Source: JACCTH01 sp050741915 (GTDB lineage Bacteria; Actinomycetota; Acidimicrobiia; Spongiisociales; ZC4RG35). From it: a stretch of 64,000 nt of DNA. Made by a program: the position numbers and the translations under genes. The notes beneath the pieces are model-generated. The model saw nothing but the letters and a program-made list of their open reading frames with translations, was not told the origin of the DNA and ran no database searches. Positions 1-9,338 of the stretch are shown one piece after another (the stretch's first letter is position 1; every line of letters begins with the position of its first letter). The DNA lies in assembly GCA_050741915.1 (NCBI GenBank), contig JBOGEX010000110.1:1-64000 (forward strand), read 5' to 3'.

Positions 1-963
1 GAACGGCGATCCTTCGCCAGCGACGGCGACGAACTTCTCTGGACCAGCACCAACAATCAAAGACGACTCATCGTCGAGAGGCAGGGCATCCTGGTTGTCG
101 GCCAGCTTGACGGAGACGAGGTCTCCGGGGCCGGCATCGATCGGCGTCGTGAGGCGGGCGCTGCTCAGGGCCGGGACCTCGAGGTCAAGAAGGCCGGCGG
201 CCAGGCCGTTGACCGACACTTCGGCCTGCACTGAGCGGTCCTCGGCCCCGAAGTTGGAAACGTTGAGAAAAGCTCTGGTGGTGCCTTCAGTGGACGGCTC
301 CAGGCTCCACCCCGAGACCGCCAGATTGAGAGCGAAGTCATCGAAACGAATCATCTCCGCTCCTGCCACCGGTTCTTCGGGTAGAGGTGTGTCGCCACCA
401 TCGCTGAAGATGAGGACGTTGGTGGGGCGGTCGGGAGTGGCGAGACCGCGGGCGAGCTGGATGGCGGTCGAGAGATCGGCGCGGCTCCCTCCAGCCTGCA
501 GGGAGCCAATGGCCTCTTGCACCAGCTCGGAGTCGCGGGCAAATGCCACCAGCACCCGGGGGTGGGCAGTGGCCTCCACCACCGAGACCTGGTTGGCCTC
601 GGAGAGATCGTCGGTCAGGGCCAGCGCTCGTTCCCGGGCCGTACCGAGGCGATCGGACATGGCCATCGAACCCGACGTATCGATCACGAACACCGTGTGC
701 GGGCCGAGGAGGGTGCGCTCTCGATAAAAAGGCCGCGCCAACGTGAGGACGAATGCCGAAAGCACTGCCAGTTGCAACAAGAGCAAGGGCGTCCAGCGGA
801 GCTTCTGCCACGGCACGGCCGATGAGACCGGCACCTCGGCTTTCTCCCAAAGCATCGTGGCGGCTACCTCCACCCGAGGACGGCGCGAGCGGAGCATGTA
901 AAGGACGATCAGTGGTCCAGCCAAAGCGGCTAGACCGAACGCAGCGGGAATGAGAAAGCTCAC
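1..963 (-). CDS. BatA-like VWA-domain membrane protein (3' end cut by window)
   Basis: The reading frame starts with GTG at 963 and stays open to base 1, giving 321 visible codons. It overlaps the stop of the upstream DUF58 gene in a GTGA junction, so the two are likely translationally coupled. An N-terminal hydrophobic helix (about residues 3-24) is followed by a second (about 57-77), as in the BatA N-terminal region. A von Willebrand A domain follows, with the MIDAS motif DTSGS at 95-99 and a second acidic loop SDGGD near 187-191. Together with MoxR and DUF58 this is the usual MoxR/Bat membrane chaperone-like module, in which the VWA domain binds a divalent metal. The substrate is unknown. 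The C-terminus lies outside the window. Confidence 0.88.
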   Translation of the reverse strand, partial: MSFLIPAAFGLAALAGPLIVLYMLRSRRPRVEVAATMLWEKAEVPVSSAVPWQKLRWTPLLLLQLAVLSAFVLTLARPFYRERTLLGPHTVFVIDTSGSMAMSDRLGTARERALALTDDLSEANQVSVVEATAHPRVLVAFARDSELVQEAIGSLQAGGSRADLSTAIQLARGLATPDRPTNVLIFSDGGDTPLPEEPVAGAEMIRFDDFALNLAVSGWSLEPSTEGTTRAFLNVSNFGAEDRSVQAEVSVNGLAAGLLDLEVPALSSARLTTPIDAGPGDLVSVKLADNQDALPLDDESSLIVGAGPEKFVAVAGEGSPF

Positions 964-1826
964 GCCACCGCCTCGGCCCGCGCCAGCGCCGCCAGCACTT
1001 GCTGGGGAGCATCATCTCGGGCCGGCACCAGGACGTAGTCGAGCCCGGCCCGGCGGGCTCGACCCGCCGCCTCACTGGCAAAGTTTTCGAGGGCCGTTCG
1101 GTAGCGCCGCATGGTGTCCTCGGACGTCGATACGGCCACCTCTCCTCTGGTCTCCGCGTCAGCCAGCCGGAGGTCCCCAGCGAGTGAGGGGTCTAGCTCC
1201 TCGTCACCGAGGACGTGAAGAACCACCCCGCCGGCTCCGATGCCGAGGCCATCGAGAGCAGTGCCAAAGTCGGGACTCAGCAAATCCGAGACAACCACCA
1301 GCGCCCCTCGGTTGGGACCTTCTCCCGCCAGCCTGCGAAGCGACGGCGCCAACTCTCCACCGCCGCCCGCGCCGAGACCTTCGAGCCACGACTCGAGCAA
1401 AGGCCAACGGGAGAGATGGCGTCCGACCGGTCCCATCGTCACTGCTTTCGGTCCGCCCCCAAAAGCCACCAGTTGAACTCGATCGCCCCCGGCCAGGCCG
1501 AGATAGGCCACCATTCCGGCGAGAACTTTCCCTACTTCGAGCTTCCGGTAGAAACCCATCGAAGCCGAGGCGTCGATCACCACCCGCAACGGGAGTTCCT
1601 CTTCGGCTTCGAACTGGCGCACGAGCAGGACTCCGAGACGGGCCCAAAGGTTGTGATCGATCCGGCGAAAATCGTCGCCCGGCACGTAGGGGCGATAGTC
1701 GGCGAAGTCGAGGCTCTCGCCCTTATGACGGGAGGCATGTCGTCCAGACCATTGGGAGATGACTCGCCGCCGGGTGACGAGAGAGAGCCGTTCCAGCCGG
1801 CCGCGCAGTTCGGCCGTGAGCAGCAT
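960..1826 (-). CDS. DUF58 domain protein of the MoxR/Bat module
   Basis: The 288-residue protein carries the DUF58 signature region around residues 45-60 (GDDFRRIDHNLWAR, close to the family GxDxRxIDW core). A VWA-like strand with DASAS follows at about 88-92. It is soluble, with no clear membrane helix. It lies 3 bases after the MoxR stop and overlaps the next gene by 4 bases, so it is in one transcription unit. DUF58 proteins nearly always accompany MoxR AAA+ ATPases and VWA membrane proteins. They are thought to help assemble or activate surface or metallo-complexes, but no specific client is visible here. Confidence 0.9.
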   Translation of the reverse strand: MLLTAELRGRLERLSLVTRRRVISQWSGRHASRHKGESLDFADYRPYVPGDDFRRIDHNLWARLGVLLVRQFEAEEELPLRVVIDASASMGFYRKLEVGKVLAGMVAYLGLAGGDRVQLVAFGGGPKAVTMGPVGRHLSRWPLLESWLEGLGAGGGGELAPSLRRLAGEGPNRGALVVVSDLLSPDFGTALDGLGIGAGGVVLHVLGDEELDPSLAGDLRLADAETRGEVAVSTSEDTMRRYRTALENFASEAAGRARRAGLDYVLVPARDDAPQQVLAALARAEAVA

Positions 1827-1829
1827 CGG

Positions 1830-2794
<965 letters not shown>

Positions 2795-2798
<4 letters not shown>

Positions 2799-4420
2799 GG
2801 TTCCAACTCCGTGAAATAAGCTCGGACGAGATCGGCCAGATTCGAGGGAATCACCATCCGGTCAAGCGAATCGAGGGCGATCTCCCGGTAATCGGAGAAA
2901 CGATTCGTATAGCTCTGGAGCGGCAGATTGTCGATTCCTTGACCGGTGACGGTGCCGATGGGCTCGCCGGGAGTATTGCCACCCGTGACGTCGACTCGTA
3001 CTTCGTCACCGAGACCGCCTTCGACCGGATCGAAGACCTGGCTTCGCTCGGGGTCGCGGGCAGGGTCGTGATCACCGCTTCCCGACCCGACGCTCCCAGA
3101 CCCGGTGCCGCCCCCCGATGAACCCGCTCCGCTCGAACCGCCGCTTCCTTGACCGCCTCCACCACCGCCGCCGCCGGTCCCCTGACCTTGTCCCTGACCT
3201 TGTCCCTGGCCTTGTCCCTGTCCTTGTCCCTGTCCCTGGCCCTGACCCTGGCCCTGACCCTGGCCCTGGCCTTGGCCCTGTCCCTGTCCCTGGCCCTGGC
3301 CTTGCTGGGCTTCGGCCAGCCGCTCTTGAGCATCCCGCACCTCGGCCTGCGCCTCACCTCGGGAAGCAGCGTCGGCGGCATCTGCAGCCGCTCGCTCGAG
3401 CTGGGAAGCGGCTTCATTCAAGGCTGTACTCGTCGCCCCCACGGCCGTTGGATCCCCGGCCGCGGTCTGGAGAGCTTGGCCAGCAGCAGCCAAGGCATCC
3501 GAGAGCGGTTGATCGATGCCTGCTAAATCCTCCGCCCGGGCCGCCAACTCGGCGGCGGCAGTGATCATTTCGGCGGCCGAGGCGGAAGAAAGCCGGCCCG
3601 CCAGGTCGCGCAACTGCTCGGCGGCGGTCGAGCCCGCTGACAAGGGCTGCTGGGCGAGTCGTTGCTCGAGGCCGGCGAGGGCGGTGCGCTGCGCCAACTC
3701 GGCTGGATCGGCTTGCTCGGCTAATTCCTGGCGAGCTTCTCCTAGGGCGGTGACGGCCTGTTCGAGATTTTGAGCGCGGGCGAGTTCATCGAGCAGGCGC
3801 TCGAGCGATTCCCGAACTTCCTCTGGCGCCTCGGCGGCTCTTTCCTCGAGCCGTTCGATCTCGGAGTCAATCAGTTGCTGCTCTGCCTGGAGCCGGGCGA
3901 GTGCAACATCGGCCGTCGAAGGAACCAGGGCCATGACCAGGGTGGCGATAAGGGCGACCACAACCAAGTTCGGCAAGGGGCCTCGGGGCCAAACCTTTCC
4001 GAACCCTTCCAGAGAACGTCCATCTGACCAGACATCGGCGTCGGCAAGTTGTCGCACTTCGACCGGCGATGGATCCAATCGCGAACTGAGCTCGAGAGCC
4101 GTTGCCACCCTGTCGAAGCCTCCGAGGCGACGATCAACTGCCAGAGCGGCCCGGGCCGGAGAAGCCCGCCTGATCAAAGCCGCAACCAACGCCACCACAA
4201 CTGACCCGATGAGGAGAAGGAGGGCAGCCGGTTCGGCCCAGGGCATGACGACGAAGCGGCCGACGGCGACCAGGATCGTTGCCAGCGCTGCCGATACGCC
4301 GAGCAGGGTCACGGCGAGGCGAACCATCCCTGTGAGAAGGAGACGTGTGCGAGCCTTCGTGACCAGTTCCTTGACTGAGGAGGGAAGGGTCGGTCGCTCC
4401 CGCTGGTCAAGCCGGGGCAC
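2795..4420 (-). CDS. Membrane protein with coiled coil and Gln-Gly dipeptide tract (DUF4175-like)
   Basis: I place the start at GTG 4420, preceded by GGAGG, rather than at the upstream end of the open frame, which would run deep into the permease gene. This gives 541 residues and a 14-base overlap with the permease stop. Two adjacent hydrophobic helices lie near the N-terminus (within about residues 25-80) and a third at about residues 140-158. A long Ala/Glu/Gln-rich helical region with coiled-coil character follows, then a run of Gln-Gly dipeptides and a Gly/Ser-rich linker. The last 90 residues look folded. The layout resembles DUF4175-type proteins seen next to MoxR/Bat clusters. Function is unknown. 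The Gln-Gly run is likely length-variable. Confidence 0.75.
3181..3305. repeat. Short tandem repeat encoding a (Gln-Gly)n tract
   Basis: About 125 bp built from 6-bp units of the types CCCTGG, CCCTGA, CCTTGG and CCTTGT (plus strand). On the minus strand they encode alternating Gln and Gly codons inside the membrane protein gene. Third-position variation is present but the amino acid pattern is perfect. The tract would be prone to slippage in multiples of 6 bp, which keeps frame. Confidence 0.9.
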
Positions 4421-5447
4421 GTCGCCTCCGTTTGGTCGAGAGAATCCTTCGCGCCGGGGCCCGCACGACCTGCGCCGCCCGCAACAGAGCAAGACCGGTG
4501 ACGGCGGCGTAGAGAACCAGGGTTCGCACCCAAACCGGGCCTCTCCGCAGTCGAACGAGAGCCCCGCCGTCACCGTCAGCCGGTGGGGCGATCATTTCCA
4601 TCGGAATCACCCCCTCCCTCCCACTGAAGAGGGGCATTGCCGCCATCCCGAGGAACATGCCTCCGTTGGAGGTGCCTTGCCGGGCGTAGATCAGCGCATC
4701 GATTGGAGTGAACGGCGTCAACGTAAAATTGGTCTGAGAACGCAACGGAACGCGGATGGCATCCACCATCCCTACGTAGGGATTGAGCCAAGAGGAGTAG
4801 AACTCGCGACCCCGGGGAGGGATCAACGATTGATTCGAAGGCTTGATCAGCAGCAACTCAGCCAGGATCAAAGCGAAAGTGAGGAAGCCAATGACGAAGG
4901 CGAACGCATAAGAGCCCGCCACCGCCCCTCGGCTTGACCTCGCCCGCGAAGAAATCGCAATGGAGGCGCTGCCGAGCATGATTGCGGTGGCCAGCATCAT
5001 CGTCAGGGCGGCGAATACATCGCCAAACGACATTCCCCCGAAGAGCAGCGGAATGGCGACCACCGGGGCGACTGCAACCAGAAGCAAGAGGAAGTAGGAA
5101 ATCGACGAACTCAGTTTTCCGAGCACTAGTTGCAGAGGGGTGAGCTGAGTGATTTGGAGGAGTGGCAGGGTCTGTCGTTCGCGCTCGCTGACTATCGAAA
5201 GCGCTGTCACCCCCGGGACGATCAGGATCACGGTCGACATCATCAGAAGCGCCATGGCTTGGAACAAAAAGTTGCCCATGTACTCGGTGGCCAGGAGCCT
5301 CCCCAGGATCGAACTCGACACCTGCTGGCTGACGAGATAAGAGACATAACCGATCAGGCCGATGCCGATCGTCCAGGAGAACAGAAACCAAGGCGAACGG
5401 CGAGTTCGAAACCGCTCCAGCACCTCTCTTCGCAGGACCGGATTCAT
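4407..5447 (-). CDS. ABC-2 type transporter permease
   Basis: The 346-residue polytopic protein begins MNPVLRREVLERFRTRR, the usual short cytoplasmic lead of ABC-2 permeases. About six hydrophobic spans follow, with the conserved cytoplasmic SERERQTLPLL segment near residues 88-98 that couples to the ATPase. It starts inside the stop of the ATP-binding gene (ATGA overlap). Together they form an exporter or membrane-remodelling ABC pair. The substrate is not evident. The position between an exported protein gene and the MoxR/Bat genes suggests a role in cell envelope assembly. Confidence 0.9.
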   Translation of the reverse strand: MNPVLRREVLERFRTRRSPWFLFSWTIGIGLIGYVSYLVSQQVSSSILGRLLATEYMGNFLFQAMALLMMSTVILIVPGVTALSIVSERERQTLPLLQITQLTPLQLVLGKLSSSISYFLLLLVAVAPVVAIPLLFGGMSFGDVFAALTMMLATAIMLGSASIAISSRARSSRGAVAGSYAFAFVIGFLTFALILAELLLIKPSNQSLIPPRGREFYSSWLNPYVGMVDAIRVPLRSQTNFTLTPFTPIDALIYARQGTSNGGMFLGMAAMPLFSGREGVIPMEMIAPPADGDGGALVRLRRGPVWVRTLVLYAAVTGLALLRAAQVVRAPARRILSTKRRRRAPA

Positions 5448-6379
5448 TCCTCGTCTCCCGCCGTGATGCTTAAGAACAGTTCCTCCAGGCCAGCCACCTC
5501 AAGGCGCCAATCAAAAACCTGTTTTCCGCTGGCGATGACAAGACTCAGCAGGCGGGATGAGTCCGCATCCTCCCCGGCGAGGACGAATCGCACTCGTCCA
5601 CGCTCGACGTCGACCTCGGACACCTCGGGCTGACCGGCTAGCAATGCAGCCACTTCGTCGACTTCTTCGTCCGGCGATCGCAACGAAACTCGACGGGTCG
5701 CGGTGAGGGTGCGGCGTATGTCCTCGAGATTGCCCTGTGCCTTGACCTTGCCGTCGTCGATCACGGCCAGATGAGTGCAGATTCCTTCCAGCTCGGAAAG
5801 GATGTGGGAGGAAATGATCACCGTCTTGCCCATGCGGGAAAGCTCGGCGATCAACTCCCGTAGCTGCACTCGCATGCGCGGGTCGAGGCCGGAGGCGGGC
5901 TCGTCGAGGACCAGGAGCTGGGGATCGTGAATGAGTGCCCGGGCAAGTGAAAGCCGTTGCTTCATGCCCCGGGAAAGGGTGTTGACGTCGATTGAGGCTT
6001 TCTGTTCCAAGTCGACCAGCGCAAGAAGATCGGCGATGAGCGCCGGACGCTTAGCGGCCGGAACCTTGTTGGCGGCGGCGAAAAAATCGAGGTACTCGGA
6101 GGCAGTGAGGTTCTCGTAAAAGCCAAACGAGTCGGGCATGTAGCCAAGGACCTTGCGGACCGCAGCCGGGTTGGTTTCCGGGTCGACGCCGACCACCTCC
6201 ACCTGACCGGCATCTCGGCTGAGCAAAGTGCTGATCACGAGCATCGACGTCGTCTTGCCGGCGCCGTTGGGACCGATCAAGCCGAAGACCGAACCCTCCG
6301 GGACTTCGAGGTCGATCCCGTCCATGGCTTTGACGGCGCCATAACGTTTCTCGACTCCACGCAACGTCGCAATTGCCAC
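5444..6379 (-). CDS. ABC transporter ATP-binding protein
   Basis: The 311-residue protein has Walker A GPNGAGKT at 36-43, signature LSRGMKQRLSLA near 133-144, Walker B LLVLDEPASGLDPR near 153-166, and the switch histidine in the IISSHILSE stretch. A C-terminal extension of about 80 residues follows, as in NatA/CcmA-type ABC-2 ATPases. The start is GTG at 6379, preceded by GGAGTGG. It is followed immediately by its permease (4-base overlap). It hydrolyses ATP to drive the partner permease. Substrate unknown. Confidence 0.93.
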   Translation of the reverse strand: MAIATLRGVEKRYGAVKAMDGIDLEVPEGSVFGLIGPNGAGKTTSMLVISTLLSRDAGQVEVVGVDPETNPAAVRKVLGYMPDSFGFYENLTASEYLDFFAAANKVPAAKRPALIADLLALVDLEQKASIDVNTLSRGMKQRLSLARALIHDPQLLVLDEPASGLDPRMRVQLRELIAELSRMGKTVIISSHILSELEGICTHLAVIDDGKVKAQGNLEDIRRTLTATRRVSLRSPDEEVDEVAALLAGQPEVSEVDVERGRVRFVLAGEDADSSRLLSLVIASGKQVFDWRLEVAGLEELFLSITAGDEE

Positions 6380-6382
6380 CTC

Positions 6383-8497
6383 TCACCACTCCAGCGAGAA
6401 GCCGTATGGAGACATCGATGTCTCAAAAGCGACGTCGAGGTTGTCGGGTTCGTCGGTCGAGGCCCGCAGGAAGACCTCGCCCTTCAGGTTGCGGTGACGA
6501 TCGAGATCGATAGTGTCGCCGGGGGTGATCGACTCGTAAGCATCTGTCGACCAGTCGAAGATCTCGAGATGGCCCGGAATCTCGCCGAACATGTTTGTCA
6601 CCTCGAGGGCGGGGGCGGTGGAGACCGACGCCGGGAGGTCCCAACCCACCGTCATCTGTCGAGTCTGGAGGGTGAGATATCCCGGTCCGTAGTCGACCCA
6701 GCTGGCCCCCCCGGTGTCGACCAGATGGGAAACGGCCACCGATTGATCGACTGGGAGGGTGGTGGTCAAGTCCACCGGCACGACGACCAAAGTGCTTCCA
6801 GACGCGTCGATGGTTCGACCGTCGACGTCGATCGGAAGTGTGAAATCGTCGGTGAACCCGAAGAAGTAGCTGTTGACCCCATCGAGGAACCAGCTCGCCG
6901 CATTCCCGAGAGTGCTGATTCGGTTCCAGATATAAGGGTCGTCCCAAAGCTGGCGCTCGTTGATCACGGCGTCGCCCACCGAACCGAAGTCCTGCTGACC
7001 GGCGACCCCTGGAGTCACAGATTCGCTATTGGTATCGCCCGGCTCGAGGGAGGCCGAAGCAAGGCTCACTCGGCCCTTGGCAACGACGCCCCAGGCCCAG
7101 AACGTATGGCTCGTTGAGTTGTTGACCGTGGCCAGGAGCTGACGCTCATCGGCAGAAAACCCGACCTGGGGAAGCGAGGTCGTCTCCGGACGCCAGTTGC
7201 TTTGCAGCCCGGCAGATCCGAGCTGATCGAGGGCGAACTCGAAGCCGCCGTTGCCGTTGGCATGGGCCGGCTCAGGGGGCCCTAGTTGTTGCATACCTGA
7301 GCCATCGAGTGTGGCGGCAAACGGATAAGTGACCCAGCCGCTGGGAGTGGCCAGCGTCCGCCGCCCACCGGTCCCGACCGCCAGCACCGTCGCGCTGCGC
7401 CCAACCACCTGGTCCTCGGAGGCGACGATGACGGTGCCGTGATTGAGAACATTCGTCTGCAGGCGTTCCCGTCCGGCCAGCCAAAAGCCGAGGACCCCGA
7501 GGAAGGCGAGGATCGGGATGGTCACCCATGCCAGTTCCCTTTTTCCCAGCCGGCGGAGAATCGCGAAGTTGATCGGACCCACCAAGACGGCGTAGCCGAC
7601 CAAAGCTCCCAGAAGCCAGGGCAACGAAGGGACGCGCTGGTCACCCCCGCTCACCGCCGACTGCATCAGCATCTGCTCGGGGCTCTGCCACATCTCCCGC
7701 GGAGCCAGCTGATATCGCGGCGGGGTGATGATCCGTGACCAATCTGCTGGGGTTAGCTGGCCGAGCGTGACAACTCCTGTTACCCAGCCTCTCCCGAAGG
7801 GAAAATGGGAATCGGATCCTGCTGAGATTGGCGTCGCCAGATCGAGCCCCAATGCTGCTACCTGGCCCTGATCGACGATCAGTCGGCCACCGCCAGCGAG
7901 CCAGTCGCGGCCTGCCGGTGGCAGCTCGGTCGCGTCTTCCATGACGATATAACGGGCAACCCCGAACTCCTCGCTATCGACTGCGGTCGCAACAGCAATC
8001 ACATCGCGTCCGGTTACCGCCACAGCCGCGCCATCGATCCTTGAGACGAGTTCGTCTGAGCCGACGACGCCAACGATGAGCTCATCGGTGGCCGATCGCA
8101 GCGAAAGGTTGGCGGTGGCCGCAGCCTCGGTGGCGCCGTCTTCGTAGAGCCGAAGCCGTACCTGGGTCGAACCAACCGGGAGCCCGACCCGAACCGTGTA
8201 GGTCTTCTCGCCGCCGGCCGGAACCTCGACCGGGATGAGTTGGGTAGCGCTGGCGACCCGCGCTTCGAGCTCACCTGCGAAGAGAACCTCGGCCGAGATG
8301 GTGACGTCGACCTTGATCGGGCGCGCCGGATCGACATATCCCGCCAGGCCGGCCGACGCCTCGAGGCGAACGGGAGAAGTCTCCTGGGCCTTGGCGGGTA
8401 CGGCCGCGAACACGAGGGCCAGGACGCAAAGGACGAGAAGCCGGCGGGCCACGCCTGTCAGACGCCGGCGAACCGGAGAGGGTTCCCCGAGACCCAC
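6383..8497 (-). CDS. Large exported membrane protein upstream of ABC pair
   Basis: The 704-residue protein starts with GTG. A basic N-terminus is followed by a hydrophobic stretch (about residues 17-36) ending in AKA, a good Sec signal peptide. Roughly 260 extracytoplasmic beta-rich residues follow, then two closely spaced membrane helices near residues 292-345, then a second large extracytoplasmic beta-rich part. No enzyme motif is seen. The gene ends 3 bases before the ABC ATPase gene and starts 7 bases after nfuA, so it is part of the same unit. Similar proteins of unknown role accompany ABC-2/MoxR clusters in actinobacteria. Confidence 0.8.
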   Translation of the reverse strand: MGLGEPSPVRRRLTGVARRLLVLCVLALVFAAVPAKAQETSPVRLEASAGLAGYVDPARPIKVDVTISAEVLFAGELEARVASATQLIPVEVPAGGEKTYTVRVGLPVGSTQVRLRLYEDGATEAAATANLSLRSATDELIVGVVGSDELVSRIDGAAVAVTGRDVIAVATAVDSEEFGVARYIVMEDATELPPAGRDWLAGGGRLIVDQGQVAALGLDLATPISAGSDSHFPFGRGWVTGVVTLGQLTPADWSRIITPPRYQLAPREMWQSPEQMLMQSAVSGGDQRVPSLPWLLGALVGYAVLVGPINFAILRRLGKRELAWVTIPILAFLGVLGFWLAGRERLQTNVLNHGTVIVASEDQVVGRSATVLAVGTGGRRTLATPSGWVTYPFAATLDGSGMQQLGPPEPAHANGNGGFEFALDQLGSAGLQSNWRPETTSLPQVGFSADERQLLATVNNSTSHTFWAWGVVAKGRVSLASASLEPGDTNSESVTPGVAGQQDFGSVGDAVINERQLWDDPYIWNRISTLGNAASWFLDGVNSYFFGFTDDFTLPIDVDGRTIDASGSTLVVVPVDLTTTLPVDQSVAVSHLVDTGGASWVDYGPGYLTLQTRQMTVGWDLPASVSTAPALEVTNMFGEIPGHLEIFDWSTDAYESITPGDTIDLDRHRNLKGEVFLRASTDEPDNLDVAFETSMSPYGFSLEW

Positions 8498-8504
8498 GGG
8501 AGTC

Positions 8505-9116
8505 TTACTTCTTCGACTGCTGGTAGTAGGGGTCGGCTCCGGAGGCGTGGTCGGTGACGTCGACGACCTCGGTTAGCTCGGGAATCGACTCCTTGAGGAT
8601 CCGCTCGATCCCCTGCTTGAGAGTCACCTGGGCCATCCCGCAGCCCTGACAGCCGCCTCCCAACTTGAGATAGGCGATGGTGCCATCGACCGAGACCAGC
8701 TCCGCCCGGCCTCCGTGGGCGGCAATCGCCGGATTGACTGCTGCCGTGAGGACTTGACTCACCTGCTCGGCCAAGGGTCCTTCGATCGTTCCCTGGGGAG
8801 CCGCCATCGCTGGGCTGGCCGTGGGACGGTTGGGGTTGTCCATTGCCAACCCCTCGTCCCCCATCGTCAACGAGGCTCCTCGCAAAGGCTCGGTGCTCTG
8901 AAGGGGAATCATCACCGCCAGATCGCCATGACGCTCGATGTGAGTGTCCGCTTCGGCATCTTCGGTGGGGATGAAGGCCAGCTCATAGGCATACTGACCC
9001 TGACGGGTCCCGGTCACCTCGATGAAGAGACCGATCTCGCCGTCGCCGGGCTCCTGATCCCTGAGCTCGCGAATCATGGCGAGGGCGTCGTCGGCGATGA
9101 GAAGGAAGTTTTCCAC
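8505..9116 (-). CDS. nfuA: NfuA-like Fe-S cluster carrier
   Basis: The 203-residue protein has a degenerate A-type (HesB-like) N-terminal domain (about 1-105) and a C-terminal NifU domain. The NifU domain carries the CxxC cluster site in GGGCQGCGMA (about residues 153-162). This two-domain layout is that of NfuA, which carries a 4Fe-4S cluster to target apoproteins in the cytoplasm. The start is GTG 9116. A TAACCT box lies 7 bases upstream, so the message is probably leaderless. It is the first gene of the minus-strand operon that continues into the ABC/MoxR genes. Confidence 0.88.
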   Translation of the reverse strand: MENFLLIADDALAMIRELRDQEPGDGEIGLFIEVTGTRQGQYAYELAFIPTEDAEADTHIERHGDLAVMIPLQSTEPLRGASLTMGDEGLAMDNPNRPTASPAMAAPQGTIEGPLAEQVSQVLTAAVNPAIAAHGGRAELVSVDGTIAYLKLGGGCQGCGMAQVTLKQGIERILKESIPELTEVVDVTDHASGADPYYQQSKK

Positions 9117-9123
9117 TGATGCA

Positions 9124-9129
9124 AGGTTA
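9124..9129 (-). promoter_or_regulatory. -10 box for nfuA (leaderless)
   Basis: TAACCT on the minus strand, 7 bases before the GTG start. Transcription would begin at about the start codon. Confidence 0.6.
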
Positions 9130-9150
9130 CCCGTCTACACCTTGAACTTT

Positions 9151-9275
9151 CTGTGAAGTTCCTCGCGGCCCCGGACCGCGTAAACCTTCACGGACAAGTG
9201 GGCAGGCCGGCTCTGTGAAGTTCCTCGCGGCCCCGGCCCGCGTAAACCTTCACGGACAAGTGGGTAGGCGGCGTT
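9151..9275. repeat. Two tandem copies of a 62-bp hairpin unit
   Basis: Units begin at 9151 and 9213 with the same CTGTGAAGTTCCTCGCGG lead, and a third partial CTGTGAG occurs at 9276. Each unit contains the inverted pair GTGAAG (9153-9158; 9215-9220) and CTTCAC (9186-9191; 9248-9253). Inside this lies a nested CGCGG/CCGCG pair. The copies differ at only a few bases. The repeat sits between the divergent nfuA and ATP-grasp promoters. Confidence 0.85.
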
Positions 9276-9326
9276 CTGTGAGGATTTTCTGACCCTGTGG
9301 CGCGAAAGTCCGCGCCGAACACCCCT

Positions 9327-9332
9327 TAGCCT
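9327..9332 (+). promoter_or_regulatory. -10 box for ATP-grasp gene (leaderless)
   Basis: TAGCCT, 6 bases before ATG 9339. This favours ATG 9339 over the adjacent GTG 9336. A GGCGCG/CGCGCC hairpin (9299-9316) lies where the -35 region would be and could be an operator. Confidence 0.6.
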
Positions 9333-9338
9333 TCGGTG

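Noticed and set aside
338..1081. 247-codon minus ORF over the VWA gene
   Set aside because: Arg/Gly-rich shadow frame; the VWA frame with the MIDAS motif occupies the same bases.
3181..3305. CRISPR or regulatory repeat
   Set aside because: The 6-bp unit encodes a clean Gln-Gly pattern in the reading frame of the membrane protein, so it is a coding microsatellite.
4421..4573. Longer start for the Gln-Gly membrane protein
   Set aside because: It would overlap the permease by more than 150 bp and encodes no helix. GTG 4420 has a good ribosome site.
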